Source: an uncultured Clostridia bacterium
Lineage (GTDB): Bacteria; Bacillota; Clostridia; Lachnospirales; Anaerotignaceae
Length of the DNA: 64,000 nt
Reading direction: 5' to 3'
Assembly: GCA_910587735.1 (NCBI GenBank)
Contig: CAJUNT010000008.1
Coordinates: 73,663-137,662, forward strand
Part shown: positions 37,884 to 46,533 of the stretch, in pieces
Layout of the letters: each line of letters begins with the position of its first letter
Position numbering within the stretch: the first letter of the stretch is position 1
Position numbers and translations under genes: made by a program
The notes under the pieces: model-generated
The model's input: only the letters and a program-made list of their open reading frames with translations
The model's database searches: none
Told to the model about the DNA's origin: nothing

Positions 37884-39170
37884 ATGAAAAAAATACTTTT
37901 ACTATTGATTGCTTTCATAACAATATTTTCTTTTACTGCTTGCACAAATCATCAAAACAGTAATTTAATGACATCAGAACCACAACAGCAAAAAGTGGTA
38001 AATTTATTTGGTCCCATGGAAAAAACAAATCCTAATGCAGACAATATAGCAAGAACTGCTTTTGATATGACAGTAGCACTTGCAGAACAAAAATTAAATT
38101 TGTTAGTAGAATATAGAACATATACAGCAGAAAATTATAAAGAAAAAACATATGATGATGTGACACTTGACCGTATACGTAACAATATGGACGATTGGTA
38201 TTTATTAAATCCTGATATTATACAGATATTAGGTACAGAAGGAAAGCTTGTTGATTTATCCGTATTGGACAGTGCCAAAAATTTGAGAGAAGTAGTCAAA
38301 ACAGCAAATACTGTTGATGGAAAATTAGTAGCAATACCACAGGAAGTAGTTGTACATGGGCTATTTGTAAATAAAGATATGTTTGATAAATACAATTTGG
38401 CACTACCCAATACACCAGAAGAATTTTTGCATTGCTGTGAAGTGTTTCAGCAAAATGGTATTGAAACGCCTATCGGTGCAAATCGTTGGTGGTTAGAAAA
38501 CTTTGTATTTGCACAAGCATATGCGGATTTATATAATGGTGATACTACACAACAGGAAATACAACAATTAAACAGTGGTGAACGTAAATACAGCGATTAT
38601 ATGAGAAATGGTTTTGAATTTTTGAAAAAATTGATTGATAATGGTTATGTTGATGCTGAAAAAGCATATGTTTCTGAGGCAATAGAGGGAGAAATTGCAG
38701 ATTTTTTGGCACAAAAAACACCTATTGTTATGGCTTATTGGGGTGCTGCAAATACAGATACTGCTTATGGAAATACTGATTTTGAATTGCAGGTAATTGG
38801 ATTTCCAAGTAATAAAGGACAAATGCCTGTTGTTTCTATGACAGGTTATGCTGTCAATGTAAATGCAGAACATCTACATGATGTTATGAATGTTTTAGAT
38901 ATTATACTTTCTGACGAAGCACTTCAAATTTATGCAGAAACAAATAAAGTGATTTCTCCTTCTAAAAATGTGGAAGTGGATTGTGTGCCTGCATTAAAGC
39001 CTTTAAATGATAAAATACAACAAAATATTTATGTACTTGGTTCTAATGCTGGTATGAATGTGGAACAATGGGGAAATACTTGTTTGATTGTTAGAAAATT
39101 ATTAACTGGTGCAAGTGTAGAGGAATGTATGGCGGAATTTGATGCATTACAACAAAAAGCATTACAATAA
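37884..39170 (+). CDS. Extracellular solute-binding lipoprotein (family 1)
   Basis: 428 residues with signal peptide and lipobox (FSFTAC, Cys20). The mature protein has the fold marks of family 1 carbohydrate-type binding proteins (LVDLSVLDSAKNLREV, AIPQEVVVHGLFVNKDMFDKY, TPIVMAYWGAAN). No ABC permease or ATPase follows; instead the gene is immediately downstream of the hybrid kinase, behind AAAGGAG, and is then closed by a terminator. The likely role is to capture a ligand for the kinase sensor domain rather than for transport, by analogy with periplasmic-protein-coupled kinases; this is inference. Confidence 0.87.
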   Translation: MKKILLLLIAFITIFSFTACTNHQNSNLMTSEPQQQKVVNLFGPMEKTNPNADNIARTAFDMTVALAEQKLNLLVEYRTYTAENYKEKTYDDVTLDRIRNNMDDWYLLNPDIIQILGTEGKLVDLSVLDSAKNLREVVKTANTVDGKLVAIPQEVVVHGLFVNKDMFDKYNLALPNTPEEFLHCCEVFQQNGIETPIGANRWWLENFVFAQAYADLYNGDTTQQEIQQLNSGERKYSDYMRNGFEFLKKLIDNGYVDAEKAYVSEAIEGEIADFLAQKTPIVMAYWGAANTDTAYGNTDFELQVIGFPSNKGQMPVVSMTGYAVNVNAEHLHDVMNVLDIILSDEALQIYAETNKVISPSKNVEVDCVPALKPLNDKIQQNIYVLGSNAGMNVEQWGNTCLIVRKLLTGASVEECMAEFDALQQKALQ

Positions 39171-39187
39171 ATAACAACTGTTTGTAA

Positions 39188-39240
39188 TGGGGAAAACTTT
39201 TTATAAATTTTTTATAAATAAAAAAGGGTTCCCCATATTT
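39188..39240 (+). terminator. Terminator of the kinase/binding-protein operon
   Basis: ATGGGGAAAACTTTTT pairs imperfectly with AAAAAAGGGTTCCCCAT, followed by ATTTTTATTT. Convergent with the radical SAM operon, which could also use it. Confidence 0.75.
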
Positions 39241-39259
39241 TTATTTGTAATTTAATACA

Positions 39260-40504
39260 TTATTTCAATACAATTTTTTTAGGAAATGCTTGTTTTTTAC
39301 AAATTCTCCAAACAGTATCAATATAACTTCTAGTGTATTTTTGTTCTATGTAATGATAGTAATATGCTCCCCTATTTGTGATAGTATAGCCATATGGACA
39401 TTTTTTAATAAGTCCTAATTTTTCAGCAATACAAAATTCAAATCTAAACAAATATTCTATATCATAGCCTATTTCTTTTTTAAAATCTCTATTATCAATA
39501 TGTAATGTATAAGTATGCCAAAATAAATAATATACTGCTTTTTGGCGCATTGTAAAACGTAATGTCAATGCATTTGGCTGTTTATTATGATGCAGTGTAT
39601 TGATATATTGTTTTACAGAAAATGTATTGATATGCATTGTATCACAAAACAATGATACAGCAGATGTTCCAAACCCTATAAAATGATTTCTCGTAATAGA
39701 AGAATATTTTTTTGTATCTGGCAATGCAAATGTCCACACCGATGTCCTTTTTTTATTTGTTTTATTGCAATAACGAACAATAGTGTTTAAAAGTATTTTC
39801 TTTTTGTGTTCGGAAAGTGGTTTATATTGATTATTGTTAAATGTAAAATCAATAAAAGGATATGTTGAAATCTGTGTAGCATGACATCGAAATGCCATTT
39901 CAATATCTTTTTTTAATGTATATTGTGTTTGATTTGGCATAGCAAATATTAAATCCATATCTACTGTTTCAAAATTTGCCTTTTTTATTATTTTTGCCAT
40001 ATTGGCATAGTTATATTTTTTTCTATTTAGACTTTTCAAACATTGTTTGTGAAAGGATTGTATTCCTATACTAATCATAGTAATACCTATACTCTTTAAA
40101 TAAAGTAAATTTTGTTCTGTTATATCTTCTGGATGCAGTTCTATACCTATTCCCTCTGTAATATCAAAATGTTTTTGAAGTGTGGTAATAATTTCAGACA
40201 GATATTCTATTAATAATGCTGGTGTTCCACCTCCAAAATACAGACTTGTTACTTTTTTTATTCGTTTATTATGACAACGCAATGTAATTTCTTTTAATAA
40301 AGCATTTTTATATTGCAATGCTCTTTCTTTTTTATATATCTCTTTGCAGTATGGACAATAATCACATAAACTTCTGCAAAAAGGAATATGCACATAAATA
40401 CCTAAATTATCTATATTATTATAATTTTCAAATATATTTTGATTGGTAAATAAAAATGGTTTTGTACTTTTTGTCAGCCACATTGTCAAAAGAGATGTTA
40501 GCAT
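39260..40504 (-). CDS. HemN/HemW-like radical SAM protein
   Basis: 414 residues. The N-terminal radical SAM core starts GIYVHIPFCRSLCDYCPYC, the CxxxCxxC cluster motif of coproporphyrinogen-oxidase-like enzymes, followed by SLYFGGGTPALL and ISIGIQSFHKQCLKSLNR. The C-terminal part (about 250-414) is unlike true HemN or HemW and has no known motif I can name. True oxygen-independent coproporphyrinogen oxidase activity is doubtful. It follows the second radical SAM gene by 12 bases and has GGAGGGA before the ATG. Last gene of the coupled group beginning at 42378. Confidence 0.8.
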   Translation of the reverse strand: MLTSLLTMWLTKSTKPFLFTNQNIFENYNNIDNLGIYVHIPFCRSLCDYCPYCKEIYKKERALQYKNALLKEITLRCHNKRIKKVTSLYFGGGTPALLIEYLSEIITTLQKHFDITEGIGIELHPEDITEQNLLYLKSIGITMISIGIQSFHKQCLKSLNRKKYNYANMAKIIKKANFETVDMDLIFAMPNQTQYTLKKDIEMAFRCHATQISTYPFIDFTFNNNQYKPLSEHKKKILLNTIVRYCNKTNKKRTSVWTFALPDTKKYSSITRNHFIGFGTSAVSLFCDTMHINTFSVKQYINTLHHNKQPNALTLRFTMRQKAVYYLFWHTYTLHIDNRDFKKEIGYDIEYLFRFEFCIAEKLGLIKKCPYGYTITNRGAYYYHYIEQKYTRSYIDTVWRICKKQAFPKKIVLK

Positions 40505-40516
40505 TTTATTTCCCTC

Positions 40517-41419
40517 CTATATATATTTTAAATAAGTAAAAAGCATCTCTAGTATTATTTTTAAATTTCCTCTAAAAAGCAATGTATATTCTGCTACAAA
40601 AAAATAACCGCATTTTTTACACAATCCCTTTTCATAAATACATCTTCCGCATATTGAAATATTTCCCTGCTCTATTACCACACATTGATAACAGGGTGTT
40701 GGAAATGTATTGTTTATTAAATAGGGAAATGCACTGACTAAATTAAATATGGGATATTTTTGTTTCTTTAATTTCGCAATGATATTACAGCAAATTTTTT
40801 TGTCTTTTTTATGTAACTGTAAATATTCAGTACATTCATATGGTGTGTGAAAATTAAACGAAATTGCTTTTATATTTTTTTCTCTTTTAGCAATATCTGC
40901 AACATTTCTGATTTTATGTTTGTTTATTTGATTGATTGCCATATATAAACAAATATTATTTGTAGTAGCACATTTTATATTTTTTAATATAGTGTCATAT
41001 GTATCACCACGTATCATATTATGTGTTTTTCTATCACCATCTAAGCTAAGCAATATCAAATCTGCTTCTGGTAAATCTATGGGAAATGTGCCGTTTGTTA
41101 CAACATTGACAATTAAAAATCCAATTTCTTTTGCTTCTTTTACTAAATCTCTCACTGTTTTCTCATTGTGTTGCCACAAAAATGTTTCTCCCCCACAGAA
41201 AAATAATATTCTGACACCCATATGATATAATATATTCATTTCTTTTTTGATGTTTTGATAAGTATATATTTTACTTTGTTTATTATTTACACTGCAATGT
41301 TTACAATGTAAATTGCACTTATCTGTTAATATAATCGTACCTAATATGGGATTTTTTTTATGGAATAATATTGTTTTGATTCCAAATATTGAAAATTTTA
41401 AAAATGTTTTACTATTCAT
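40517..41419 (-). CDS. Radical SAM protein with Cys-rich C-terminus
   Basis: 300 residues. Cluster motif CNLHCKHC (about 35-42) after ILTDK; FFCGGETFL and SLDGDRKTHNMIRG are typical of SPASM/HpnH-like enzymes. The C-terminus has seven cysteines (CYQCVV, CGRCIYEKGLCKKCG), suggesting an additional Fe-S cluster. The ATG overlaps the stop of the preceding interrupted frame (TAATG) and GAGG lies inside that frame, so it is translationally coupled to it. Substrate unknown; with the HemW-like gene it may form a modification or cofactor pathway. Confidence 0.82.
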   Translation of the reverse strand: MNSKTFLKFSIFGIKTILFHKKNPILGTIILTDKCNLHCKHCSVNNKQSKIYTYQNIKKEMNILYHMGVRILFFCGGETFLWQHNEKTVRDLVKEAKEIGFLIVNVVTNGTFPIDLPEADLILLSLDGDRKTHNMIRGDTYDTILKNIKCATTNNICLYMAINQINKHKIRNVADIAKREKNIKAISFNFHTPYECTEYLQLHKKDKKICCNIIAKLKKQKYPIFNLVSAFPYLINNTFPTPCYQCVVIEQGNISICGRCIYEKGLCKKCGYFFVAEYTLLFRGNLKIILEMLFTYLKYI

Positions 41420-42378
41420 TATAATACTTCCTCAGTGTCTTTTTCTAAATCTATATACAGTTGTTTTGTTCTTCGTTCTATATCGTTTAACCTATCTCTT
41501 ATGATATCTAATTTTGTTTTTATGCTATTTAAATTATTTTCTATTGCTTGCAGTTTCAACTCAGTAATTATATTTTCTAATTTTATAATATCTATTTCTA
41601 ATGAAAGTGTTTGTATATCATTACCACTTTTCTTTTTCAGCATTTGTATCTCTTTTTTATTTCTCATAATATGCACACTACGATAGAGCATTTCGTCCCA
41701 ATAGTTCTTATGAATCATAGCTTTTGATTTTGGTCTTTCGTTAAATAAATTCTCTTGTCATTTTGCTAAAAAATCCTTTCCTTCTTTTGATATTTGTATT
41801 TTTATTTCTGTTGGTTTTTCCCCTTGCACTTTTTCTAAATAACTAGATTTATGCAGATATCTTCCAGAATGTAAAGGAGAAGCTTGTTCAGGTTATTCTC
41901 CTTGTTGTCTATTCTTTAAAAATACAATTTCTGTTGTAGTACTTTCTCCTTCTTGTCCTAAATATCGTGATGGCTTAGAAAGCACTAGTTTATATCTTCC
42001 CTTTAAAGAAGATGGTACAGCACTTTCTACATTTGGAGGCATTGCCGAAATAGGAAATTTTCCCAGTTGTTTAAAATTAACTAAAACATAAGAACTATAA
42101 TGGATACCACCCTTCGGGTGTATCTCCACAAATAAGTACTCTTCCTTACCTTACATGGCATGAACAATTACATTTGCTAATACAGAACTTTGTTTTGATA
42201 TTTCTGCATAAGATTCATTAAAGCCAAATCTTTCCTCTCTGAATATACATATTAAATCATTTGCTGATTTCGTTTCTAAATTTGTGCTTGGGTTTTTTGT
42301 ATATATAATTCTATCGCTTTTTGATAGATTATTTTTTCTACTTTCCTTGCTTCCTCTTTTTCTCTTTTTTATCTGCAT
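41419..42378 (-). pseudogene. 320-codon reading frame interrupted by three in-frame stops
   Basis: From MQIKKRKRGSKESRK at 42378 to the stop at 41419 one frame runs without any frameshift, broken only by TAA (42151-42153), TAA (41893-41895) and TGA (41758-41760). Between stops the protein is non-repetitive (NLICIFREERFGFNES region; PPNVESAVPSSLKGRYKLVL; KPTEIKIQISKEGKDFLAK) and the last 99 codons form a coiled coil (IQTLSLEIDIIKLENIITEL). In sequence this AT-rich dozens of stops would be expected by chance, so it was coding. AAAGGAGAGA lies 20 bases upstream. It is coupled to the radical SAM genes. I do not recognise the family. The last piece (41419-41718) could be translated alone. Confidence 0.6.
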
Positions 42379-42536
42379 ACATATAACGTCTCTCCTTTAT
42401 TGTTCTATATGGTAAAAATTATTATTATTTTAACATATTATATTGTATTTTTGCAATATTTTTTGAATATGGTATCAACAGAAATCTACAATTAAAAATT
42501 CTATTTATTATTGAATGATATTTTATTGTAATAATA

Positions 42537-42574
42537 ATGAGTAAGCAATATCTTTTTTCAATATACTTACTCAT
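42537..42574 (-). terminator. Hairpin after the thi operon
   Basis: ATGAGTAAG (42537-42545) pairs with CTTACTCAT (42566-42574), just after thiE on the minus strand. The U-rich tail is weak (ATTATTATTAC). Confidence 0.5.
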
Positions 42575-42586
42575 ATCATTATTATA

Positions 42587-43165
42587 TTACATTTTCATAA
42601 TTTCAGACATGATACAAACACCTTTTGCACCACAGCGTATTACTTGCTCTATTTGTATTTTATTTAACTGTATCCCTCCAATTCCATAAACAGGCAATGT
42701 TGTATTTTTACAAATTTGTTCTAAAAATAACAATCCCCTTGGAGGAATCCCTTTTTTACAATCTGTGTTATAAATATGTCCTGCAACAATATAACTTACT
42801 CCCATTTTTTCAGCTTTCTGTGCTTCCTGTATACTATGTACAGAAGTTCCTATTGTTTCAAATTCTTTTAAATACATATGATATTTTTCAAGTATATGTA
42901 ATGGTAAATGAATACTATTACAATTCATTTTTAATGCTGTATCAATGTAATTATGTATAATGCAATTTACTTTATATTGTTTACAAATTTTTATTACACT
43001 TTCAGCTAACATACAATATTCTTTTTCTGGTAAATCCTTCTCTCGCAATACAAGTGCCTTAGGGTGACAACTGCAAATTTTTTCAATTTGTTCTAAATAG
43101 GGACGTTTACTTAAATTTCTATTTGTAAATGCTATAATATTACGAAATAAATTGATATCACACAT
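42587..43165 (-). CDS. thiE: Thiamine phosphate synthase (or ThiE-like TenI)
   Basis: 192 residues from the ATG at 43165; a GTG at 43177 is also possible and would overlap thiH by 20 bases. The TIM-barrel ThiE/TenI signatures are IAFTNRNL, NCIIHNYIDTALKMNCNSIHLP, SVHSIQEAQKAEKMGVSYIVAGHIY and PVYGIGGIQLNKIQ. ThiE joins thiazole phosphate and HMP pyrophosphate; TenI is a close relative that aromatises thiazole. The first residues of the active-site loop resemble TenI-like proteins, so the choice is open. Last gene of the thi operon. Confidence 0.8.
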   Translation of the reverse strand: MCDINLFRNIIAFTNRNLSKRPYLEQIEKICSCHPKALVLREKDLPEKEYCMLAESVIKICKQYKVNCIIHNYIDTALKMNCNSIHLPLHILEKYHMYLKEFETIGTSVHSIQEAQKAEKMGVSYIVAGHIYNTDCKKGIPPRGLLFLEQICKNTTLPVYGIGGIQLNKIQIEQVIRCGAKGVCIMSEIMKM

Positions 43166-44357
43166 AAATATAGTCACTCATAACTGGCTGTAAATGATTT
43201 TTTAATAAACATTGATATACTTCATTTACAGAACGCTCGTCAGAAATTTCAAATTGTTCGTCCCCTTTTGATGTAATTTCTTCTGTATGTTCCCCTATTC
43301 CTGTGCTAACTCCTGCTGAAATTTTCGTTGCAGCAATATTTACCATATTGTCACGTACTCTAGCACATTCTCTTGTAGAAATTGTAATATTTGAAAAAGG
43401 CATAAATAAACGATATGCACAAACTACTTGCAAAAGCTGTGCCTCATAAACGTCCATAGCATTGATTTTATCATTGTTTATAATGGGACGAAGTCTTGGG
43501 CATGAAAATGCAATTTCTGCATGAGGATATTTTTTTTGTAATATATACGCATGATATCCTGTTGCAAAAGCATCTTTTCTAAAATCATCTAGCCCCAGCA
43601 ATGCTCCAAACCCTACCCCTCTCATACCACCTTTTATTGCTCTTTCTTGTGCATAAAAACGATATGGAAATACTCTTTTATGCCCTGATAAATGCAATGT
43701 TTCATATTTATCAGCTTGATATGTTTCTTGAAATACTGTAACATAATCTGCACCGCATTTATGCAAATACGCATATTCTTCTGTATTTAAAGGATATATT
43801 TCTAATCCAATTACTTTAAAATACTTTTTCGCTATTTTACATGCTTCTCCTATATAATTGACATCTGACATTTTACGGCTTTCCCCTGTTAATATCAATA
43901 TTTCTTGTAATCCTGTTTCTGAAATTGCTTTCATTTCTTTTTCAATTTCATCAATATTTAATTTTGCTCTATTGATGTGATTGTGACAGTTAAATCCACA
44001 GTATATACAATAGTTTTCACAATAATTAGCAATATAAATTGGTGTAAACATATAAATGCTATTTCCAAAATGTTTTCTTGTAACAATGCGCGCTTTTTGT
44101 GCAATTTGCTCTAATAAATGTAATGCCACTGGTGATAATAATGCCCCAAAATCCTCTGGTGTGCAGTATTCTTTTTCTAATGCACGATATACATGATATT
44201 CTGTATAATGATTATAGTTATAATTCTGTACGGCATACATGACTTTTTCCATAATATCAGATTCTATTATTTTCATATCTGGTAAATACTTCATATGGTC
44301 TGTTTTATTTTTATTATATTTCATTACTTCTTCATTTAATATACTTTTATTTATCAT
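43158..44357 (-). CDS. thiH: 2-iminoacetate synthase, radical SAM
   Basis: 399 residues. Cluster motif CENYCIYCGF (about 112-121), core motif ILILTGESRKMS, and the C-terminal SAGVSTGIGEHTEE region of ThiH. It cleaves tyrosine to 2-iminoacetate, the glycine-like unit of the thiazole ring in anaerobes. Follows thiG by 21 bases with AAGGAGTATA upstream. Its use rather than the oxygen-dependent ThiO fits an anaerobic host. Confidence 0.95.
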   Translation of the reverse strand: MINKSILNEEVMKYNKNKTDHMKYLPDMKIIESDIMEKVMYAVQNYNYNHYTEYHVYRALEKEYCTPEDFGALLSPVALHLLEQIAQKARIVTRKHFGNSIYMFTPIYIANYCENYCIYCGFNCHNHINRAKLNIDEIEKEMKAISETGLQEILILTGESRKMSDVNYIGEACKIAKKYFKVIGLEIYPLNTEEYAYLHKCGADYVTVFQETYQADKYETLHLSGHKRVFPYRFYAQERAIKGGMRGVGFGALLGLDDFRKDAFATGYHAYILQKKYPHAEIAFSCPRLRPIINNDKINAMDVYEAQLLQVVCAYRLFMPFSNITISTRECARVRDNMVNIAATKISAGVSTGIGEHTEEITSKGDEQFEISDERSVNEVYQCLLKNHLQPVMSDYIYV

Positions 44358-44378
44358 AGTTATACTCCTTACTTTTTA

Positions 44379-45155
44379 TTATTTATCTGTATCATCATGC
44401 AAAAAGCCTGTTAATGGAGAAGATGCACTTGCTCCTTTTGAAATTGTCATACCTATACCTGATAAGTATGCTGTTCTGCCTGATTCAATGGCTTTTTTAA
44501 ATGCCTCAGCCATGGCAGAAACATCACCTGCTGTCGCAATAGCAGTATTTGCCATAACTGCTGCTGCTCCCATTTCCATCGCCTCACATGCTTGTGAAGG
44601 TCTTCCAATTCCTGCATCTACAATAATAGGCAAATCAATTTCATCTATTAATATCTGTATAAAATCCTTTGTGCATAGTCCTTTATTAGAGCCAATAGGC
44701 GCACCCAAAGGCATAACACAAGCTGCACCTGCATTTATTAAATCTCTTGCAACATTCAAATCAGGATACATATAAGGCATTACTACAAAACCTTCTTTTG
44801 CTAATATTTCTGTTGCTTTTATTGTTTCATAATTATCTGGTAATAAATATTTACTATCCCTTATGACTTCTAATTTTACAAAATTACTTTTTGTAATTTC
44901 ACGAGATAATCTTGCTATACGAACGGCTTCCTCTGCATTTCTTGCGCCTGAAGTATTTGGCAATAATGTTACATTTTTTGGTATGTAATCTAATATATTG
45001 GCAATCCCTCCTTCATTTGTACGACGTAATGCTAATGTAATGATTTGTGCACCTGCTTTTTCAATACACGCTTTTACTAACTCCAGTGAAAATTTACCAG
45101 AACCTAATATAAAACGAGAATCAAATTCTTTACCGCCTAATATAAACTTATCCAT
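44379..45155 (-). CDS. thiG: Thiazole synthase
   Basis: 258 residues, TIM barrel. The Schiff-base lysine is in FVKLEVIRDSKYLLPD; GSGKFSLEL, GAACVMPLGAPIGSNKG and DAGIGRPSQACEAMEMG are standard ThiG motifs. It condenses 1-deoxyxylulose phosphate, iminoacetate and ThiS thiocarboxylate sulfur into the thiazole phosphate. Between thiF and thiH in the operon. Confidence 0.96.
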   Translation of the reverse strand: MDKFILGGKEFDSRFILGSGKFSLELVKACIEKAGAQIITLALRRTNEGGIANILDYIPKNVTLLPNTSGARNAEEAVRIARLSREITKSNFVKLEVIRDSKYLLPDNYETIKATEILAKEGFVVMPYMYPDLNVARDLINAGAACVMPLGAPIGSNKGLCTKDFIQILIDEIDLPIIVDAGIGRPSQACEAMEMGAAAVMANTAIATAGDVSAMAEAFKKAIESGRTAYLSGIGMTISKGASASSPLTGFLHDDTDK

Positions 45156-45186
45156 ATTTTTCCCTCTTTCTATTTTATTGTATTTG

Positions 45187-45828
45187 TTATGCTTGTTCCT
45201 CTCCTAATAATAATCGTATTATCATATTGGATTGATGACAGGCGCAAAGTCCTGCTCTTGGTGCTGTTAATACATTTTGTTCTGAAATTTCTGTCACTTC
45301 ATCACCGCATAAATAAAAATTTTTGGAAATCCTACGAGTATGTATGATATTGCTACTTTGATACCCTGCAAGCCCTGATGCTGCTACTAATTTCTTTTCT
45401 GGAAAATATTCTAGTATACCATTTACAAGCATTGCTTTTGATTCGGCATTGTCAAATGCTTCACATATAATGTCATTATTACAAAATAGCTGTTTTATAT
45501 TTTGTTCTGTCACTTTTATACAGTCTGTATCAATGTTAATGTAGGGATTGATATTTAAAATTTGTTGTCTTAACGCCTCTGTTTTATACATACCAATATG
45601 ATTTAAAAAATATTGTTGTCTATTTAAATTAGTAATGTCAACAATATCATAATCAATGATGTGTATATTTCCCACTCCCATGCGTGCCAAAGCAATGGCA
45701 ACATGAGAACCTAAACCACCTAACCCTGCTACAGCAACATTACCATGATATAATATTTGTTGTTTTTGTTTTGTATACCTTTCTATTAAAGCATACTCTA
45801 TCTGTTCTTTTGTATACACGATATCCAT
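45187..45828 (-). CDS. thiF: ThiS adenylyltransferase
   Basis: 213 residues, the compact clostridial ThiF. The nucleotide-binding glycine motif is AVAGLGGLGSHVAIALARMG followed by IDYDIVDITNLNRQQYF. It lacks the CxxC zinc motif of longer MoeB-like enzymes as far as I can see (one lone CACHQS near the end). It activates the C-terminus of ThiS, encoded three bases upstream. Confidence 0.92.
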   Translation of the reverse strand: MDIVYTKEQIEYALIERYTKQKQQILYHGNVAVAGLGGLGSHVAIALARMGVGNIHIIDYDIVDITNLNRQQYFLNHIGMYKTEALRQQILNINPYINIDTDCIKVTEQNIKQLFCNNDIICEAFDNAESKAMLVNGILEYFPEKKLVAASGLAGYQSSNIIHTRRISKNFYLCGDEVTEISEQNVLTAPRAGLCACHQSNMIIRLLLGEEQA

Positions 45829-45831
45829 ACA

Positions 45832-46026
45832 TTAACCTCCTCCTACAAAACTTACTATTTCTATTGTGTCATTTTGTTTTAATATTGTTGTTTGATATTT
45901 TGATTTTGGTATGATACTGCCGTTGATTTCTACTGCAATGCGATTTTGTTGATATTGTTTTTCATTTAGATACTGCTCTAATGTGTAACAATGTTCTAAT
46001 AAAACGCTTTTGCCATTTACTGTCAT
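45832..46026 (-). CDS. thiS: Sulfur carrier protein ThiS
   Basis: 64 residues, ubiquitin-like, starting MTVNGKSVLLEHCYTLEQYL and ending SFVGGG with the Gly-Gly terminus that carries the thiocarboxylate. First gene of the operon, directly under the TPP riboswitch and the hairpins at 46093-46216. Confidence 0.95.
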   Translation of the reverse strand: MTVNGKSVLLEHCYTLEQYLNEKQYQQNRIAVEINGSIIPKSKYQTTILKQNDTIEIVSFVGGG

Positions 46027-46092
46027 AAATACGCTCCTTTCTAATCAATCGTTTTTTAATATTGCTTAAAATGAACATAGCATAAAAGCTAT

Positions 46093-46146
46093 AAAAAAAA
46101 GCTCACAAAGTAATACACCCGTGGTGGTGTACCCCTTCATGAACTT
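46093..46146 (-). terminator. Second intrinsic terminator in the thi leader
   Basis: On the minus strand AAGTTCATGAAGGGGTACAC folds back on GGGTGTATTACTTTGTGAGCTT with G-T pairs and a few mismatches, followed by eight T. It lies between the first leader terminator and thiS. Confidence 0.65.
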
Positions 46147-46185
46147 TTGTTCAATCTCAACAATACAATATAAAATAATTTATAA

Positions 46186-46214
46186 TATAAAAAAGAGAGA
46201 TACCAAAGTATCTC
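46186..46214 (-). terminator. First terminator of the TPP leader
   Basis: GAGATAC / GTATCTC stem with a four-base loop followed on the minus strand by CTCTTTTTTAT. Immediately after the riboswitch aptamer, it is the likely expression platform. Confidence 0.75.
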
Positions 46215-46238
46215 CCGTTAATATACAATATAATAAAC

Positions 46239-46325
46239 GTTCCCTACGTTGGCATTACCCAAATCAGGTTATAAAGGTCGAAGTTCTCTACTTCTTCTCA
46301 GCCTAGCATATAAGCTCCCTTGTTA
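46239..46325 (-). promoter_or_regulatory. TPP riboswitch
   Basis: The minus strand has the conserved THI boxes in order: AGGGAGCTT, GGCTGAGAAG, then CTGATTTGGGTAATGCCAAC and CGTAGGGAACG. This is the thiamine pyrophosphate aptamer. It controls thiSFGHE by premature termination. Confidence 0.96.
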
Positions 46326-46342
46326 TCTATTCATTTTTTATC

Positions 46343-46371
46343 ATTATATACAAATGTTGCTTTTATGTCAA
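46343..46371 (-). promoter_or_regulatory. Promoter of the thi operon
   Basis: Minus-strand TTGACA (46366-46371), 17-base spacer, TATAAT (46343-46348), ending about 20 bases before the TPP aptamer. Confidence 0.85.
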
Positions 46372-46483
46372 TAGTAATTTTATTCATTTATGATAGTATA
46401 TGACAAAAATAATTATACTTTATCTCCTATATTTACAATATAAAATATACTTAAAATCTTTAAATACTTTCTATTGAGTAATA

Positions 46484-46511
46484 TTGAAAATTGTGCTACT
46501 GTTAATATAAT
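46484..46511 (+). promoter_or_regulatory. Promoter of the restriction endonuclease gene
   Basis: TTGAAA (46484-46489), 16-base spacer, TATAAT (46506-46511), 22 bases before the ATG at 46534. Confidence 0.65.
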
Positions 46512-46533
46512 AAACAACAACAGGAGTGATATT

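Noticed and set aside
39260..40504. Calling this gene hemN or hemW
   Set aside because: The cluster motif is shared but the C-terminal half does not match either enzyme, so only a family-level call is justified.
42151..42378. Stand-alone 75-codon gene
   Set aside because: The frame continues in phase past its stop into further conserved-looking coding sequence, so it was joined to the longer interrupted frame.
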